From: Sphingomonas palustris
Lineage (GTDB): Bacteria > Pseudomonadota > Alphaproteobacteria > Sphingomonadales > Sphingomonadaceae
Length of the DNA: 38,599 nucleotides
Direction of reading: 5' to 3'
Assembly (NCBI GenBank): GCA_026225215.1
Contig: JAMFSI010000017.1
Coordinates: 1-38,599 of the forward strand
In this document: positions 1 through 7,972 of the stretch, in pieces
Layout: each line of letters opens with the position of its first letter
Position numbering within the stretch: the stretch's first letter is position 1
Notes under the pieces: generated by a model
Database searches by the model: none
Seen by the model: the letters and a program-made list of their open reading frames with translations, nothing else
Told to the model about the DNA's origin: nothing
Translations under genes and position numbers: made by a program

Positions 1-82
1 GCGCTTCGACGGAAAAGTCCTCCGGCCGCAATGCACCTATTGGGTGCCGGCGCAGAATCACGCGCTGCGCTTCTTGTATCAT
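1..82 (-). CDS. MDR-family NADP-dependent oxidoreductase, N-terminal part (cut by window edge)
   Basis: Only the first 27 codons lie in the window. The reading frame begins at an ATG at 82, preceded by GGGGAGG with an 8-nt spacer, and stays open to base 1. The visible N-terminus (MIQEAQRVILRRHPIG, then a P-E-D-F motif) resembles the start of zinc-independent medium-chain dehydrogenases of the CurA / 2-alkenal reductase type, where a short strand is followed by a G-x-P-x-x-x-D-F pattern. The complete MDR gene at 6941 starts in a similar way (P-A-P-E-N-F). It would be the last visible gene of the minus-strand catabolic run, 64 nt after the amidohydrolase stop. The frame, ribosome-binding site and context are seen in the sequence; the family call rests on a short stretch and is tentative. 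Confidence 0.5.
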   Translation of the reverse strand, partial: MIQEAQRVILRRHPIGALRPEDFSVEA

Positions 83-146
83 ATTTTAGGCCTCCCCGCG
101 CACGCCCGAAGCCGAGCGGTCCTCAAAATGCCAGGTTTCTCCAGGA

Positions 147-1346
147 TCAGATATTATAAAAAGTCTTTGCCCGGCCACCGAGAATCAGATTGCGGTCGTT
201 CTCCGGAACTCCCTCGAACAGACGCGCGATGACTGCCTGCGATTCCGGATAGGTGGTCTCGGAATGCGGATAATCGGACGACCACATGATGTTCTTGGCG
301 CCTGGCAGGTCGCGGCAGAGGATGCCGGTGCGATCCTGGATGAACGAGCCGAAGACGTTGTGCTCCATGTAATAGGTGGGGTTCTCGGTCAGTGGGCTTT
401 CGGTCCAGAAGCGCTGCTTTTCCCAGGTGCGGGTGATATATTCATTGAACCAGGCAAACCAGCCGACGCCGCTTTCCACCGTCGCCAACCGCAATTTGGG
501 AAAGCGCTGGAAGATCGCGTTGAAGATGAAGATGGCGACAGGTTCGGCCATCGCCATCTTGCTCATCGGCATGTCAGGCAGGAAGAACTGCTTTTCGCCG
601 AAGCGCGGCACGCGGCCACCCAGGTGCATGGTCAGCGCGAGATCGAGATCGCAGACCTCGGCCCACAGCCGGTCGAATTCGGGCTGCCAATATTGCAACT
701 CGCCCTTGGGATCGCCGGTGAGCGCGGCGATCTGGCCGGCTTTGAGCGCCTTCACTTCCGAAGTGGTGCTCCAGCCATTGGGATTCTGTGGGAAGGCGGG
801 CAGGTTGATGGTGCGAAAGCCCGCCTTGGCCAGCTTGCGGATGATGCCGATGGTCTCGTCGATGTCGCGCATCGGCACGTAGCCGACGGGGACCAGGCGC
901 TTGTGATCGGCGGATGCGAAGTCCATCACCCAGCGGCTATAGGCATCGTAGCTGGCCATATAGAGCTCGTTGTTGAAGGTGCCGAGCGGCCCGCCGCCGA
1001 ACAGCACGGCCGATTCGATATTGTCCAGATCCATGTCGGCCAGCCGGTGCGACGGGTCCCAGGCGGCGCGCATGTCGGACAGCTTGCCGCGCATCTTGAA
1101 TTCCTGGCCGGTGCGCCCGGCCTGGTTGTTGATCATCTGCAGCGGGCGGCGGTTGCCCTCGAAGACGATCCAGTCGCAATCTTCGCCTTCCTCGATCTGC
1201 GGCGCCTGATCGCGCAGCTGCGCCGGAAGGTAATCCTTCCACATGAAGTGTGGCGGATCGATGTGGGCATCGGCGTCGCAGATCGGGCCGAGTTGCCAAT
1301 CGCTGCCGGAGGTTTCGGGTTTTTCTGCCAGTGCCAGGTCGCTCAT
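147..1346 (-). CDS. Amidohydrolase family protein (amidohydrolase_2 type)
   Basis: A 399-residue TIM-barrel metal-dependent hydrolase or decarboxylase of the amidohydrolase_2 family. The family signature D-A-D-A-H-I-D near residue 25 supplies the first metal-binding region. A central M-H-L-G-G motif and a C-terminal S-S-D-Y-P-H-S segment (strand 8 Asp, as in ACMSD-type enzymes) are present. I chose the ATG at 1346 because GGGAGA lies six bases upstream; the in-frame ATG two codons earlier would sit directly on that site. The gene is downstream of the thiolase-like gene, separated by 134 nt containing a hairpin, so it may have its own promoter; an AT-rich motif ATTGCGACATATAATT lies just upstream. 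Similar proteins occur often in sphingomonad and actinobacterial CoA-thioester degradation clusters. The substrate is unknown. Confidence 0.85.
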   Translation of the reverse strand: MSDLALAEKPETSGSDWQLGPICDADAHIDPPHFMWKDYLPAQLRDQAPQIEEGEDCDWIVFEGNRRPLQMINNQAGRTGQEFKMRGKLSDMRAAWDPSHRLADMDLDNIESAVLFGGGPLGTFNNELYMASYDAYSRWVMDFASADHKRLVPVGYVPMRDIDETIGIIRKLAKAGFRTINLPAFPQNPNGWSTTSEVKALKAGQIAALTGDPKGELQYWQPEFDRLWAEVCDLDLALTMHLGGRVPRFGEKQFFLPDMPMSKMAMAEPVAIFIFNAIFQRFPKLRLATVESGVGWFAWFNEYITRTWEKQRFWTESPLTENPTYYMEHNVFGSFIQDRTGILCRDLPGAKNIMWSSDYPHSETTYPESQAVIARLFEGVPENDRNLILGGRAKTFYNI

Positions 1347-1448
1347 CGCCATTCTCCCGGTGAGATTTGATGGTTCGGTATTGGGAATTATATGTCGCAA
1401 TCAAGAATACGCTTGAGGATGCGGGTCTGTCAAGTTTACCTTCAAAGC

Positions 1449-1470
1449 CCCCTCCTCTGAAGAGGAGGGG
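1449..1470 (-). terminator. Hairpin after the thiolase-like gene
   Basis: CCCCTCCTC and GAGGAGGGG form a 9-bp GC-rich stem closing a TGAA loop, 11 nt downstream of the thiolase-like stop on the minus strand. The T-tract after it is weak (CTTTGAAGG), so it could be an attenuator or mRNA stabiliser rather than a strong terminator. It separates the CoA-transferase/DUF35/thiolase unit from the amidohydrolase. Confidence 0.5.
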
Positions 1471-1480
1471 AATGGTCGGC

Positions 1481-2668
1481 TCAATCCGTGCGCAGCAGCA
1501 GCGCGCCGTAGCCATAACCACCGTTGCACACGGCGCTGACCTTCGCGCCTTTTACCTGGCGCTCGCCGCCTCGGCCCCACAGCTGGATGCAGGCCTCATA
1601 GGTATGGCCATAGCCATGGAAACGCCCGCCCGAAAGCTGGCCGCCGCCGGTGTTCATCGGCAATTCGCCATCCAGGGCAATGCGCTGGCCACCGTCGATG
1701 AATGCAAGAGCCTCGCCCTTGCCGAACAAGTTCATCGCTTCGCCCCACAGCACGGTATGGATCGAAAATCCGTCGTAGATCTGGGCGTTGTCGACATCTT
1801 TCGGTTTTAGATCGGTGCGCGACCATAGCATCGCGCCGGCCTTTTCCGCGCCCGGCAGGCAAGTGAAATCGCCGGTGTGGATGCCTTGGCCTAGCCCGCC
1901 GAGGCCCATGCCCATGGCCTCGATATGGATCGGCGGGTTGGGCTGATCGGCGGCGGTATCGCGGTGCGAGATGATCAGCGCGGTGGCGCCGTCGATATGG
2001 GTGTCGCAATCGTAGAGCCGCAGTGGCGAGGAGATCATCCGCGCTTCGAGATAGTCCTCGATGGTCAGCGGCTTCTTGTAGATGGCGTTGGGATTGCGTG
2101 CGGCATTGCGCCGGCCATTGACCGCGACCCAGCCCAATTGCTCCGAAGTGGCGCCGTATTTGGCGAAATAGGCCTTGGCGTAAAGCGCCCACATATTGGC
2201 GGGCGATACCGCGCCGAAGGGTACGGTCCAGGCATTGTTGCCATCCACGCGGGCGTGACGCCCGGTCAGCAGCGTCGATTCGCGCGAGACCAGCCTGGCC
2301 TGCGCCTGCGCCACGGTGCGAAACACCAGGACGTGGCGGCACAATCCCGTCGCCACCGCCATCACCGCCTGAAAAATGGCGCTCATGTGGCCGGGGCCCT
2401 CATGCGTGGCCGAGCCGATCCAGGTGCAGTCCAGCCCCATGGCGAACATCGCCTCGCCCACGCCGACCGGGGAAATGCCGCCGCCTTCGGTGCTTTTCAT
2501 CGGGTAATTGGTGATGCCGTCGATATCGGCGGGGGTCAGCCCGGCGTCGGCGATGGCCTGAAACGCAGCGTCCATGGTCAGCTGGATCGCGCTGCGCGGG
2601 GAGGGGCGACCGACTTCGGACTGGCCGATGCCGGTGATGCGGCAGAGTCTCTCGGGAAGCTCAGCCAT
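1481..2668 (-). CDS. Thiolase-like lipid-transfer / side-chain aldolase candidate (Ltp2-like)
   Basis: A 395-residue member of the SCP-x/thiolase superfamily. The N-terminus (R-I-T-G-I-G-Q-S-E-V-G-R) is typical of the thiolase-like lipid-transfer group. The segment that normally carries the nucleophilic Cys reads S-A-T-H-E-G-P-G-H-M-S, without Cys. The usual G-H-P-x-G-x-T/S motif is G-H-T-Y-E-A-C, and the end reads C-N-G-G-Y-G-Y-G. Absence of the acyl-accepting Cys, together with an adjacent DUF35 protein, is the known arrangement of Ltp2/ChsH2-DUF35 retro-aldolases that cleave beta-hydroxyacyl-CoA steroid side chains. Claisen thiolysis is therefore less likely. I chose the ATG at 2668 because GGGGAGA precedes it; translation is coupled to the DUF35 gene by an 8-nt overlap. 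The substrate is inferred only by analogy. Confidence 0.8.
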   Translation of the reverse strand: MAELPERLCRITGIGQSEVGRPSPRSAIQLTMDAAFQAIADAGLTPADIDGITNYPMKSTEGGGISPVGVGEAMFAMGLDCTWIGSATHEGPGHMSAIFQAVMAVATGLCRHVLVFRTVAQAQARLVSRESTLLTGRHARVDGNNAWTVPFGAVSPANMWALYAKAYFAKYGATSEQLGWVAVNGRRNAARNPNAIYKKPLTIEDYLEARMISSPLRLYDCDTHIDGATALIISHRDTAADQPNPPIHIEAMGMGLGGLGQGIHTGDFTCLPGAEKAGAMLWSRTDLKPKDVDNAQIYDGFSIHTVLWGEAMNLFGKGEALAFIDGGQRIALDGELPMNTGGGQLSGGRFHGYGHTYEACIQLWGRGGERQVKGAKVSAVCNGGYGYGALLLRTD

Positions 2669-3098
2669 GGGCGTTCTCCCCGGCGACAGGAACGAACAGT
2701 GGTAGCCAGACATCCTCTTGTTGCTCGAAGGTCACGTGCACGGGGATGCCGACGCGCAATACGTCCGGCGCTGCAAGGACATTGCTGAACAGATAGAGTT
2801 CGCGCTGTTCGTCGAGTTCGATCACGGCGAAAACGAACGGATCGACCTGCCCGTCGGTCCAGGCCTGGTGATTGACGGTGAAGCTGATGACCCGCCCCTT
2901 ACCCGACACCTTCTGCGGCGCGAGATCGTCACCGTGGCAGACCGGGCAGCGCGGCAGCGGCGGGTGTTGCCAATGGCCGCAATGACCGCAGCGCAGGATA
3001 CGCAGATGTCCATCCGCGCCCGAAGTCCAGAAGAACGCGGTATCGGGTTCCAGTAATGGCAGCTTACGCGGGGGCCTGGAACTGACAATCGCGGTCAA
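2661..3098 (-). CDS. Zn-ribbon / OB-fold DUF35 protein, acyl-CoA binding partner
   Basis: A 145-residue protein of the DUF35 family. A rubredoxin-like zinc ribbon occupies residues ~36-55 (C-G-H-C, then C-P-V-C), followed by an OB-fold domain (G-K-G-R-V-I-S-F-T-V-N, then F-V-F-A-V-I-E-L-D). Family members bind acyl-CoA and form heterocomplexes with thiolase-like enzymes or act as ChsH2-type partners. The start is TTG at 3098: its bases overlap the CoA-transferase stop (TTGA), and AGGGAG lies seven bases upstream. The 3' end overlaps the thiolase-like start by 8 nt. These two overlaps point to stoichiometric, coupled translation of the partners. Assignment to the family is firm; the exact role is inferred from the neighbours. 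Confidence 0.85.
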   Translation of the reverse strand: MTAIVSSRPPRKLPLLEPDTAFFWTSGADGHLRILRCGHCGHWQHPPLPRCPVCHGDDLAPQKVSGKGRVISFTVNHQAWTDGQVDPFVFAVIELDEQRELYLFSNVLAAPDVLRVGIPVHVTFEQQEDVWLPLFVPVAGENAHG

Positions 3099-4303
3099 AA
3101 TACCACTCCCTGGACCTTGAGGTCGATGATTGCGTCCTCGTCATAGCCCAGGCTAGTGAGCAGCTCGTCACTATGCGCGCCGAGATCGGGCGACTGGCCG
3201 ATCGGCAAGGCGGCGCGATCGAACAGCATCGGCAGGCTGACCAGCGGCAAGTCGATGCCGGCGGTGCAAGTGACATTCTGGATATAGCGATTGGCCTGGA
3301 CCTGGCCGTCGGCGTGCATCTCGCCGACATGCTGGACCACGTCCCATTGGCCGGTCTGCTGCTTGAGGATGACCCGCCATTCGGCCAGCGTCTTGCTGCC
3401 GAACATCGCGTTCAACGCGGCCAGGCATTCGGCGGTATTGGTGCGGCGCAACCCGGCATCGGCAAAGCGCGGATCGGCGCCGAGATCGGGCCGCCCGGCG
3501 ACTTCGCACAGCCGGCCCCAATATTTATCGGCCTGCAGCATGCACAGCGACAGGAAACGGCCGTCGGAGGTGCGATAGGTGTTGACCAGGACATTGTTCG
3601 GCTGGTCGGCGGGGGGCCGCGCCAGCGTGTCCACGCCCTGCATCGTCGATTGGGCGATGGCCCGCTGCATCGACCACATCGCCGTACTCATCAGCGAGAC
3701 ATCGACGCTGGAGGCTTCACCGGTCAGCGCGCGTTTCACCAGCGCCGCGCAGATCGCGCCCGACAGCATCGAGCCGCTGAGGGTATCGCCGAAAGCCGGG
3801 CCCGGCGGGCCGACCGGGCGCTCGGCGCCGGGCTCGGTCAAAGACGAGGATACCCCGCCGCGCGCCCAGAAGGTGATCGCGTCATAGCCGCCCATATGAG
3901 CATCGGGGCCGTTCTGGCCGAGCGCGCTGCCGGTGGCATAAATGATGCGCGGAAAACGTGCGCGGATGGTGTCTTCATCGATGCCCATCGAGGCGCGCGC
4001 GGGCGGCAGCAGATTGGATAGGAAGACATCGGCATCGGCCAGCAGCTTCATCAGCACTTCGCGGCCTGCCTCCTGCTTGAGATCGAGCGTGATCGAGCGC
4101 TTGCCGCGATTGTAGCTTTCCCAGGAAAGGTCGACGGCCATTTCGGCGCCAAGCCCGGTCGAGAGGCCGCGCAGCGGATCGCCGGTCGGCGGTTCGACCT
4201 TGATCACTTCGGCGCCCAGATCCGATAGCATGCCTCCGCAAGCGGGGACGAACGCCCACATTGCCACTTCCACGACCTTGATCCCTGCGAGCGGTTTGCT
4301 CAT
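3095..4303 (-). CDS. CoA transferase family III (CaiB/BaiF-type)
   Basis: A 402-residue class III CoA-transferase or acyl-CoA racemase. The N-terminus has L-A-G-I-K-V-V-E-V and L-G-A-E-V-I-K-V-E-P-P-x-G-D, the family hallmark. The catalytic Asp is expected in F-G-D-T-L-S-G-S (about residue 173, matching Asp169 of formyl-CoA transferase), and V-D-V-S-L follows. The ATG at 4303 is preceded by GGGAGAAGG. It is the first gene of the minus-strand unit and is divergent from the phosphotransferase gene. It likely activates a carboxylic acid by CoA transfer or epimerises a 2-methylacyl-CoA (AMACR subgroup) before side-chain removal. The sequence does not distinguish transferase from racemase activity. 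Confidence 0.88.
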   Translation of the reverse strand: MSKPLAGIKVVEVAMWAFVPACGGMLSDLGAEVIKVEPPTGDPLRGLSTGLGAEMAVDLSWESYNRGKRSITLDLKQEAGREVLMKLLADADVFLSNLLPPARASMGIDEDTIRARFPRIIYATGSALGQNGPDAHMGGYDAITFWARGGVSSSLTEPGAERPVGPPGPAFGDTLSGSMLSGAICAALVKRALTGEASSVDVSLMSTAMWSMQRAIAQSTMQGVDTLARPPADQPNNVLVNTYRTSDGRFLSLCMLQADKYWGRLCEVAGRPDLGADPRFADAGLRRTNTAECLAALNAMFGSKTLAEWRVILKQQTGQWDVVQHVGEMHADGQVQANRYIQNVTCTAGIDLPLVSLPMLFDRAALPIGQSPDLGAHSDELLTSLGYDEDAIIDLKVQGVVF

Positions 4304-4486
4304 CCTTCTCCCTTTCGGCAAGCTGCGTTAGCTCTGCTTTCCGGCCAGCCTAGCCGTTGTCATAAAGCGGTCAATCGATTCCTATAATGTGACTGATGTT
4401 TCGCTATTGCGAATTATTAGATCACCTCTACAAAGCGCACAACAATCATCCGGCCCAGTTTTGCCAAGATATTCGGGAGAATGCCA
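4304..4486. promoter_or_regulatory. Divergent promoter region of the catabolic cluster
   Basis: These 183 bases separate the divergent CoA-transferase and phosphotransferase genes and contain no ORF. On the plus strand a perfect TATAAT occurs at 4383-4388; the best -35-like match, TTGTCA at 4357-4362, is 20 nt away, which is longer than ideal. An AT-rich element CTATTGCGAATTATTAG lies around 4404-4420 and resembles elements at other gene borders of this cluster. Transcription start sites cannot be fixed from sequence alone. Confidence 0.4.
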
Positions 4487-5509
4487 ATGACCACCGCGAT
4501 CGTGCCGAAGACCGTGGAACAAGTGCTCGATCCGGCCTGGTTGAGCACGGCGCTCGATGCACCGGTCCGTGCGACCGAGCAGGTGGAGTTCATTCGCACC
4601 GTTGCCACCAAGGTGCGGTTTCTCGCGCATATGGCCGATGGCAGCAGCCGGGCGCTGTGCGTCAAAGGCCTGCTCGATGTCGATGAGATGACTGCGCGTG
4701 GCGGTCCGACGATGGTGCGTGAAGCCGATTTCTATGGCGAGGTGGCGGCGGAAGTCGACGTTCGCGTGCCGCAACTGGTGCGCTCGGTGATCGATCGCGA
4801 ACGCCAGCAGGCGGTGGTGCTGATGCGCGATCTGATTGTCGATGGCGCAAAATTTTGTTCGGCGTTAGAGCCATTTACCGTGCAACATGCTTCGGCGAGC
4901 CTCGACCAGATCGCGCGGCTTCATGCCGGGCGCGGGCTGCTGGCGCGGATGCCGTGGATCGATCGCCGGATCGATCAATTGGCCGAGGCGCGCTATGTCA
5001 CTGCGGAAATGCTGCAGGAACTGCTCGACGGCACCCGCGGCGATCCGCTTCCCGACCATGTGCGCAGCGCCACCCGTGTGATCGCCGCGGTGCAGGAACT
5101 GGCACGGCGCGATGCCCGCCTGCCGCAATTCCTCGTCCATGGCGATGCCCATGCCGGCAATATTTTCCGCGATGCGCGCGGGCCGGGGCTGATCGATTGG
5201 CAATTGCTGCAAAGCGCCGGCTGGGCGCTCGATATCGCTTATCATATCTGCGCGGTGCTGCCGGTCGAGATCGCCGAAGTGGAGGAGCGGGCACTGCTCA
5301 CCCATTATCTCGCCGAGATGCGCGCGCTGGGCTGCGAACTGCCCGACGCCGAGACCGCCTGGCGGCAGTATCGCGAAGCGGCGGCCTATGGCTATTACTT
5401 GTGGGGCATCACCCGGCGGGTCGATCCGGCGATCACGCATGTCTTCGTCGAGCGGCTCGGCAAGGCGGTGGTGCGCCACGATGCCTTTGCCTTGCTGGGG
5501 GTTGCTTGA
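4487..5509 (+). CDS. Phosphotransferase, aminoglycoside-phosphotransferase (APH)/EcKL-like fold
   Basis: A 340-residue kinase-like protein. The catalytic loop H-G-D-A-H-A-G-N (His218 onward) and the metal-binding G-L-I-D-W-Q are characteristic of the APH/choline kinase/ecdysteroid-kinase-like superfamily. The upstream part carries a V-V-L-M-R-D-L hinge. The start is the second of two close ATGs (4487), because GGGAGA is then six bases upstream, the same geometry as the amidohydrolase gene. It leads the plus-strand arm, 105 nt before the P450. Such phosphotransferases often sit in lipid, steroid and acyl-CoA degradation clusters of mycobacteria and sphingomonads, where the phosphorylated substrate is generally unknown. 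An antibiotic-resistance role is not suggested by the context. Confidence 0.85.
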   Translation: MTTAIVPKTVEQVLDPAWLSTALDAPVRATEQVEFIRTVATKVRFLAHMADGSSRALCVKGLLDVDEMTARGGPTMVREADFYGEVAAEVDVRVPQLVRSVIDRERQQAVVLMRDLIVDGAKFCSALEPFTVQHASASLDQIARLHAGRGLLARMPWIDRRIDQLAEARYVTAEMLQELLDGTRGDPLPDHVRSATRVIAAVQELARRDARLPQFLVHGDAHAGNIFRDARGPGLIDWQLLQSAGWALDIAYHICAVLPVEIAEVEERALLTHYLAEMRALGCELPDAETAWRQYREAAAYGYYLWGITRRVDPAITHVFVERLGKAVVRHDAFALLGVA

Positions 5510-5523
5510 GGTCGGGTTGCAAT

Positions 5524-5558
5524 CTATTCTGCGAACATAAGTTCGAAATTACGAATAG
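5524..5558. promoter_or_regulatory. Nested palindrome upstream of the P450 gene (operator candidate)
   Basis: Two nested inverted repeats lie in the 105-nt gap before the P450. The inner one is CGAAC-ATAA-GTTCG (5532-5545). The outer one is CTATTC (5524-5529) against GAATAG (5553-5558). The segment is AT-rich against a GC-rich background. This is typical of a dimeric regulator binding site, but no regulator gene is in view. Confidence 0.4.
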
Positions 5559-5614
5559 AGCGGATGCCCGCACATCGACCGGGGCTCAAGCCCGGCGGCT
5601 CAGGAGAGACCGGC

Positions 5615-6931
5615 ATGACTGCAAGCACGGCAAATACGACTGGTACTGCGCGCGCCGACACCATGACCAGCGACGATCCGCGCTATGCCCGGATGTTCGA
5701 CGTCAACACGACTCATGCCAATGTCGGTGTGGTGCAGGATCGCGATTATTCCGACGATCTCGACGCGCTGCGCGACCGGGCGCCGGTGCTCAAGGGCAGC
5801 CCGCGCCAATTGCTCGGCCTGCCCCCGGTTGCCGGCGCGCATGAAGTCGAGCGCGAGGAGTGGACGCTGCTGTCCTACCATGCTTGCGAGCGCGGTTTTC
5901 GCGAAAATCTGATTTTTTCCTCGCACATCATGAAGGAAAGCGCCGGCATCCGCAAAATCGGGCCGACGATTCTCGAAATGGTCGGCAAGGAACACAAGGC
6001 CTATCGTTCGGTCGCCCAGCCGCTGTTCCTGCGCCCGCGCGTGCTCGACTGGTGGAAGCGGCGCTGGATCGATGATGCGGTGGACGCACTGCTCGACCGG
6101 CTGCAGGGCCGCGACAGTGCCGATCTCAATCTCGAACTCTGCGCGCGCCTGCCGATGTATGTCGTCACCCGGGCGATCGGGCTCGAAGGCGAGGATGCGC
6201 TGGGTTTTCGCGATCATCTCACCCGCTCGACATTCGGGGCGCACGACGCAACCCCGGCGGAAGTCGTGGAATCGCGGGAGGAAGTGGATCGTATCCTCGG
6301 CGATCTGATCGCCGCGCGCCGCGCCAAGCCCGGCGATGATGTGATCACCGGGGTGCTCGCCAACGACATGAAGTTGCCCGATGGTACTATCCGCAAGCAG
6401 ACCGACGCCGAAATCTTCTCCTTCTGCAAATTGCTGATTTTCGCCGGCGGTGGCACCACCTGGCGGCAGCTCGGCATCACCATCGACCTGCTCCTGACTC
6501 ATCCCGAAATCTGGCGGGAATGCCGGGCCGATCGCAAGCTGATCGAGGCGGCGGTGGACGAAGGGCTACGGCTGCGCCCGACCGATCCCTATTTCCCGCG
6601 CCTTGCCACCGAGGATGTCGAGGTCGAAGGTATCACCGTGCCCCAGGGCGCGCGCGTGCAGATCTGCCTGGCAGCGGGCAATCGCGATCCCAAGGTCTTT
6701 GATCGACCCAAGGAATTCAACATCCACCGGCCCAAGCAGCATCACATGGGGCTCGGTCTGGGCCCGCATCGTTGCCTGGGCATGGATGTCGCCAAGCAGG
6801 AAATCATCGGTGCGATCAATGGCCTGATGGACCGCTGGCCCGATCTGCGGCTCGATCCCGATCGGCCCCGACCGGAATTTTCCGGGTTGGACCATTGCGG
6901 CATGTCCGCTGTTCCGGTTCGCTTCGGGTAA
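5615..6931 (+). CDS. Cytochrome P450
   Basis: A 438-residue soluble bacterial P450 monooxygenase. The I-helix oxygen-activation motif is F-A-G-G-G-T-T, the K-helix ExxR is E-G-L-R, and the haem loop is L-G-L-G-P-H-R-C-L-G with axial Cys387. The consensus Phe seven residues before the Cys is replaced by Leu. I chose the ATG at 5615 because AGGAGA lies eight bases upstream; an in-frame ATG at 5564 has no such site. It lies between the phosphotransferase and MDR genes, nine bases before the latter, and is probably co-transcribed with it. Electrons must come from a ferredoxin system encoded elsewhere. It probably hydroxylates the hydrophobic substrate of the cluster; the regiochemistry is unknown. 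Confidence 0.92.
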   Translation: MTASTANTTGTARADTMTSDDPRYARMFDVNTTHANVGVVQDRDYSDDLDALRDRAPVLKGSPRQLLGLPPVAGAHEVEREEWTLLSYHACERGFRENLIFSSHIMKESAGIRKIGPTILEMVGKEHKAYRSVAQPLFLRPRVLDWWKRRWIDDAVDALLDRLQGRDSADLNLELCARLPMYVVTRAIGLEGEDALGFRDHLTRSTFGAHDATPAEVVESREEVDRILGDLIAARRAKPGDDVITGVLANDMKLPDGTIRKQTDAEIFSFCKLLIFAGGGTTWRQLGITIDLLLTHPEIWRECRADRKLIEAAVDEGLRLRPTDPYFPRLATEDVEVEGITVPQGARVQICLAAGNRDPKVFDRPKEFNIHRPKQHHMGLGLGPHRCLGMDVAKQEIIGAINGLMDRWPDLRLDPDRPRPEFSGLDHCGMSAVPVRFG

Positions 6932-6940
6932 ACACAGATC

Positions 6941-7972
6941 ATGAAGCAGGTTGTTTTACAATCGTTTCCGCAAGGCAATCCGGCGCCGGAAAACTTCGCA
7001 TTGGTCGATGCGCCGATGCCGCAAGCGGGGCCGGGCGAGATTCTGGTCAAGACGCTGTGGCTCTCGCTCGATCCGCTGATCCGGTTCAGCATCGACGAGA
7101 AGCGCTTGACCGGCGTGGTTCATCTTCAACCAGGCGACGTGCTGTATGGCGGTACCGTCAGCGAGGTGATCGCCTCGAACCATGCCGATTATCCGGGCGG
7201 ATGCCTGGTCGAGGGACGGACCGGCTGGCGCGAATATGCCGCAGTCGATCCGGTCGGTGGTGATCGGGTGAGGGGGCCGATGCGCAAGGTCGATCCCGCA
7301 TTGGCGCCGATCTCGACCGCGCTCGGCGTGCTCGGCATGCCGGGGCAGACTGCGCATGCCGCCGCTGTGGGCATGGGCCGCGTGCAGGCGGGCGAAACGG
7401 TGGTGATTTCGGGCGCTGCTGGCGCGGTTGGCAGCATGGCCGGGCAGATCAGTAAAATATTGGGCGCCCGCGTCGTCGGTATCGCTGGCGGGGCGGCGAA
7501 ATGTGCCACGCTGCTCGATATCGGTTTCGATGTGGCGGTCGATTACAAGGCGCCCGATTTCAAGGCGCAATTGTCGGCCGCGCTGCCGGAAGGTTTCGAT
7601 GTCTATATCGACAATGTCAGCGGCGACGTGACGGTAGCGGTACTGCCCTTCGCCAAATTCCGCGCGCGGATGCCGGTGGCCGGTTTCATCGCTCATTACG
7701 GCGTCGGCATGGAAGGGCCTGGGCCCGATCACATGCCCGGCTTCATGCGCATCATCAACTCGCGATCGCTCGAAATACGCGGCTTCAGCGGTCCGGTGGT
7801 GGCAGGCGAAGCCGGGTTGGCCGAGATGGCACAATGGGTCCGTGAAGGTAAGCTCGACTATCGTGAAGCCGTGGTCGAAGGGCTGGAAAATGCCGCAGCC
7901 GCTTTCTGCGAGACCTTCACTGGCGGCAACAGCCGCGTTGGCAAGCTGCTGGTGCGCGTGGCGGCGGCCTGA
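6941..7972 (+). CDS. NADP-dependent MDR oxidoreductase (CurA / 2-alkenal reductase type)
   Basis: A 343-residue zinc-independent medium-chain dehydrogenase/reductase of the CurA, leukotriene-B4 dehydrogenase and prostaglandin reductase branch. Evidence is an N-terminal GroES-like part with W-L-S-L-D-P, the Rossmann motif G-A-A-G-A-V-G-S near residues 155-162, D-Y-K-A-P-D-F, and Y-I-D-N-V-S-G-D. No zinc ligands are seen. It starts nine bases after the P450 stop and probably shares its transcript. Enzymes of this branch reduce alpha,beta-unsaturated carbonyls with NADPH, so it could act on an enone or enoyl intermediate of the cluster. The partial gene at the left edge appears to be a related enzyme. 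Confidence 0.88.
   Translation: MKQVVLQSFPQGNPAPENFALVDAPMPQAGPGEILVKTLWLSLDPLIRFSIDEKRLTGVVHLQPGDVLYGGTVSEVIASNHADYPGGCLVEGRTGWREYAAVDPVGGDRVRGPMRKVDPALAPISTALGVLGMPGQTAHAAAVGMGRVQAGETVVISGAAGAVGSMAGQISKILGARVVGIAGGAAKCATLLDIGFDVAVDYKAPDFKAQLSAALPEGFDVYIDNVSGDVTVAVLPFAKFRARMPVAGFIAHYGVGMEGPGPDHMPGFMRIINSRSLEIRGFSGPVVAGEAGLAEMAQWVREGKLDYREAVVEGLENAAAAFCETFTGGNSRVGKLLVRVAAA

Noticed and set aside
44..232. 62-codon plus-strand frame at the left edge
   Set aside because: It runs antisense into the amidohydrolase end and across the start of the minus-strand MDR gene, which has a proper ribosome-binding site.
264..1370. 368-codon plus-strand frame over the amidohydrolase
   Set aside because: It is an antisense shadow. 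The minus strand has the metal-binding motifs and a ribosome-binding site.
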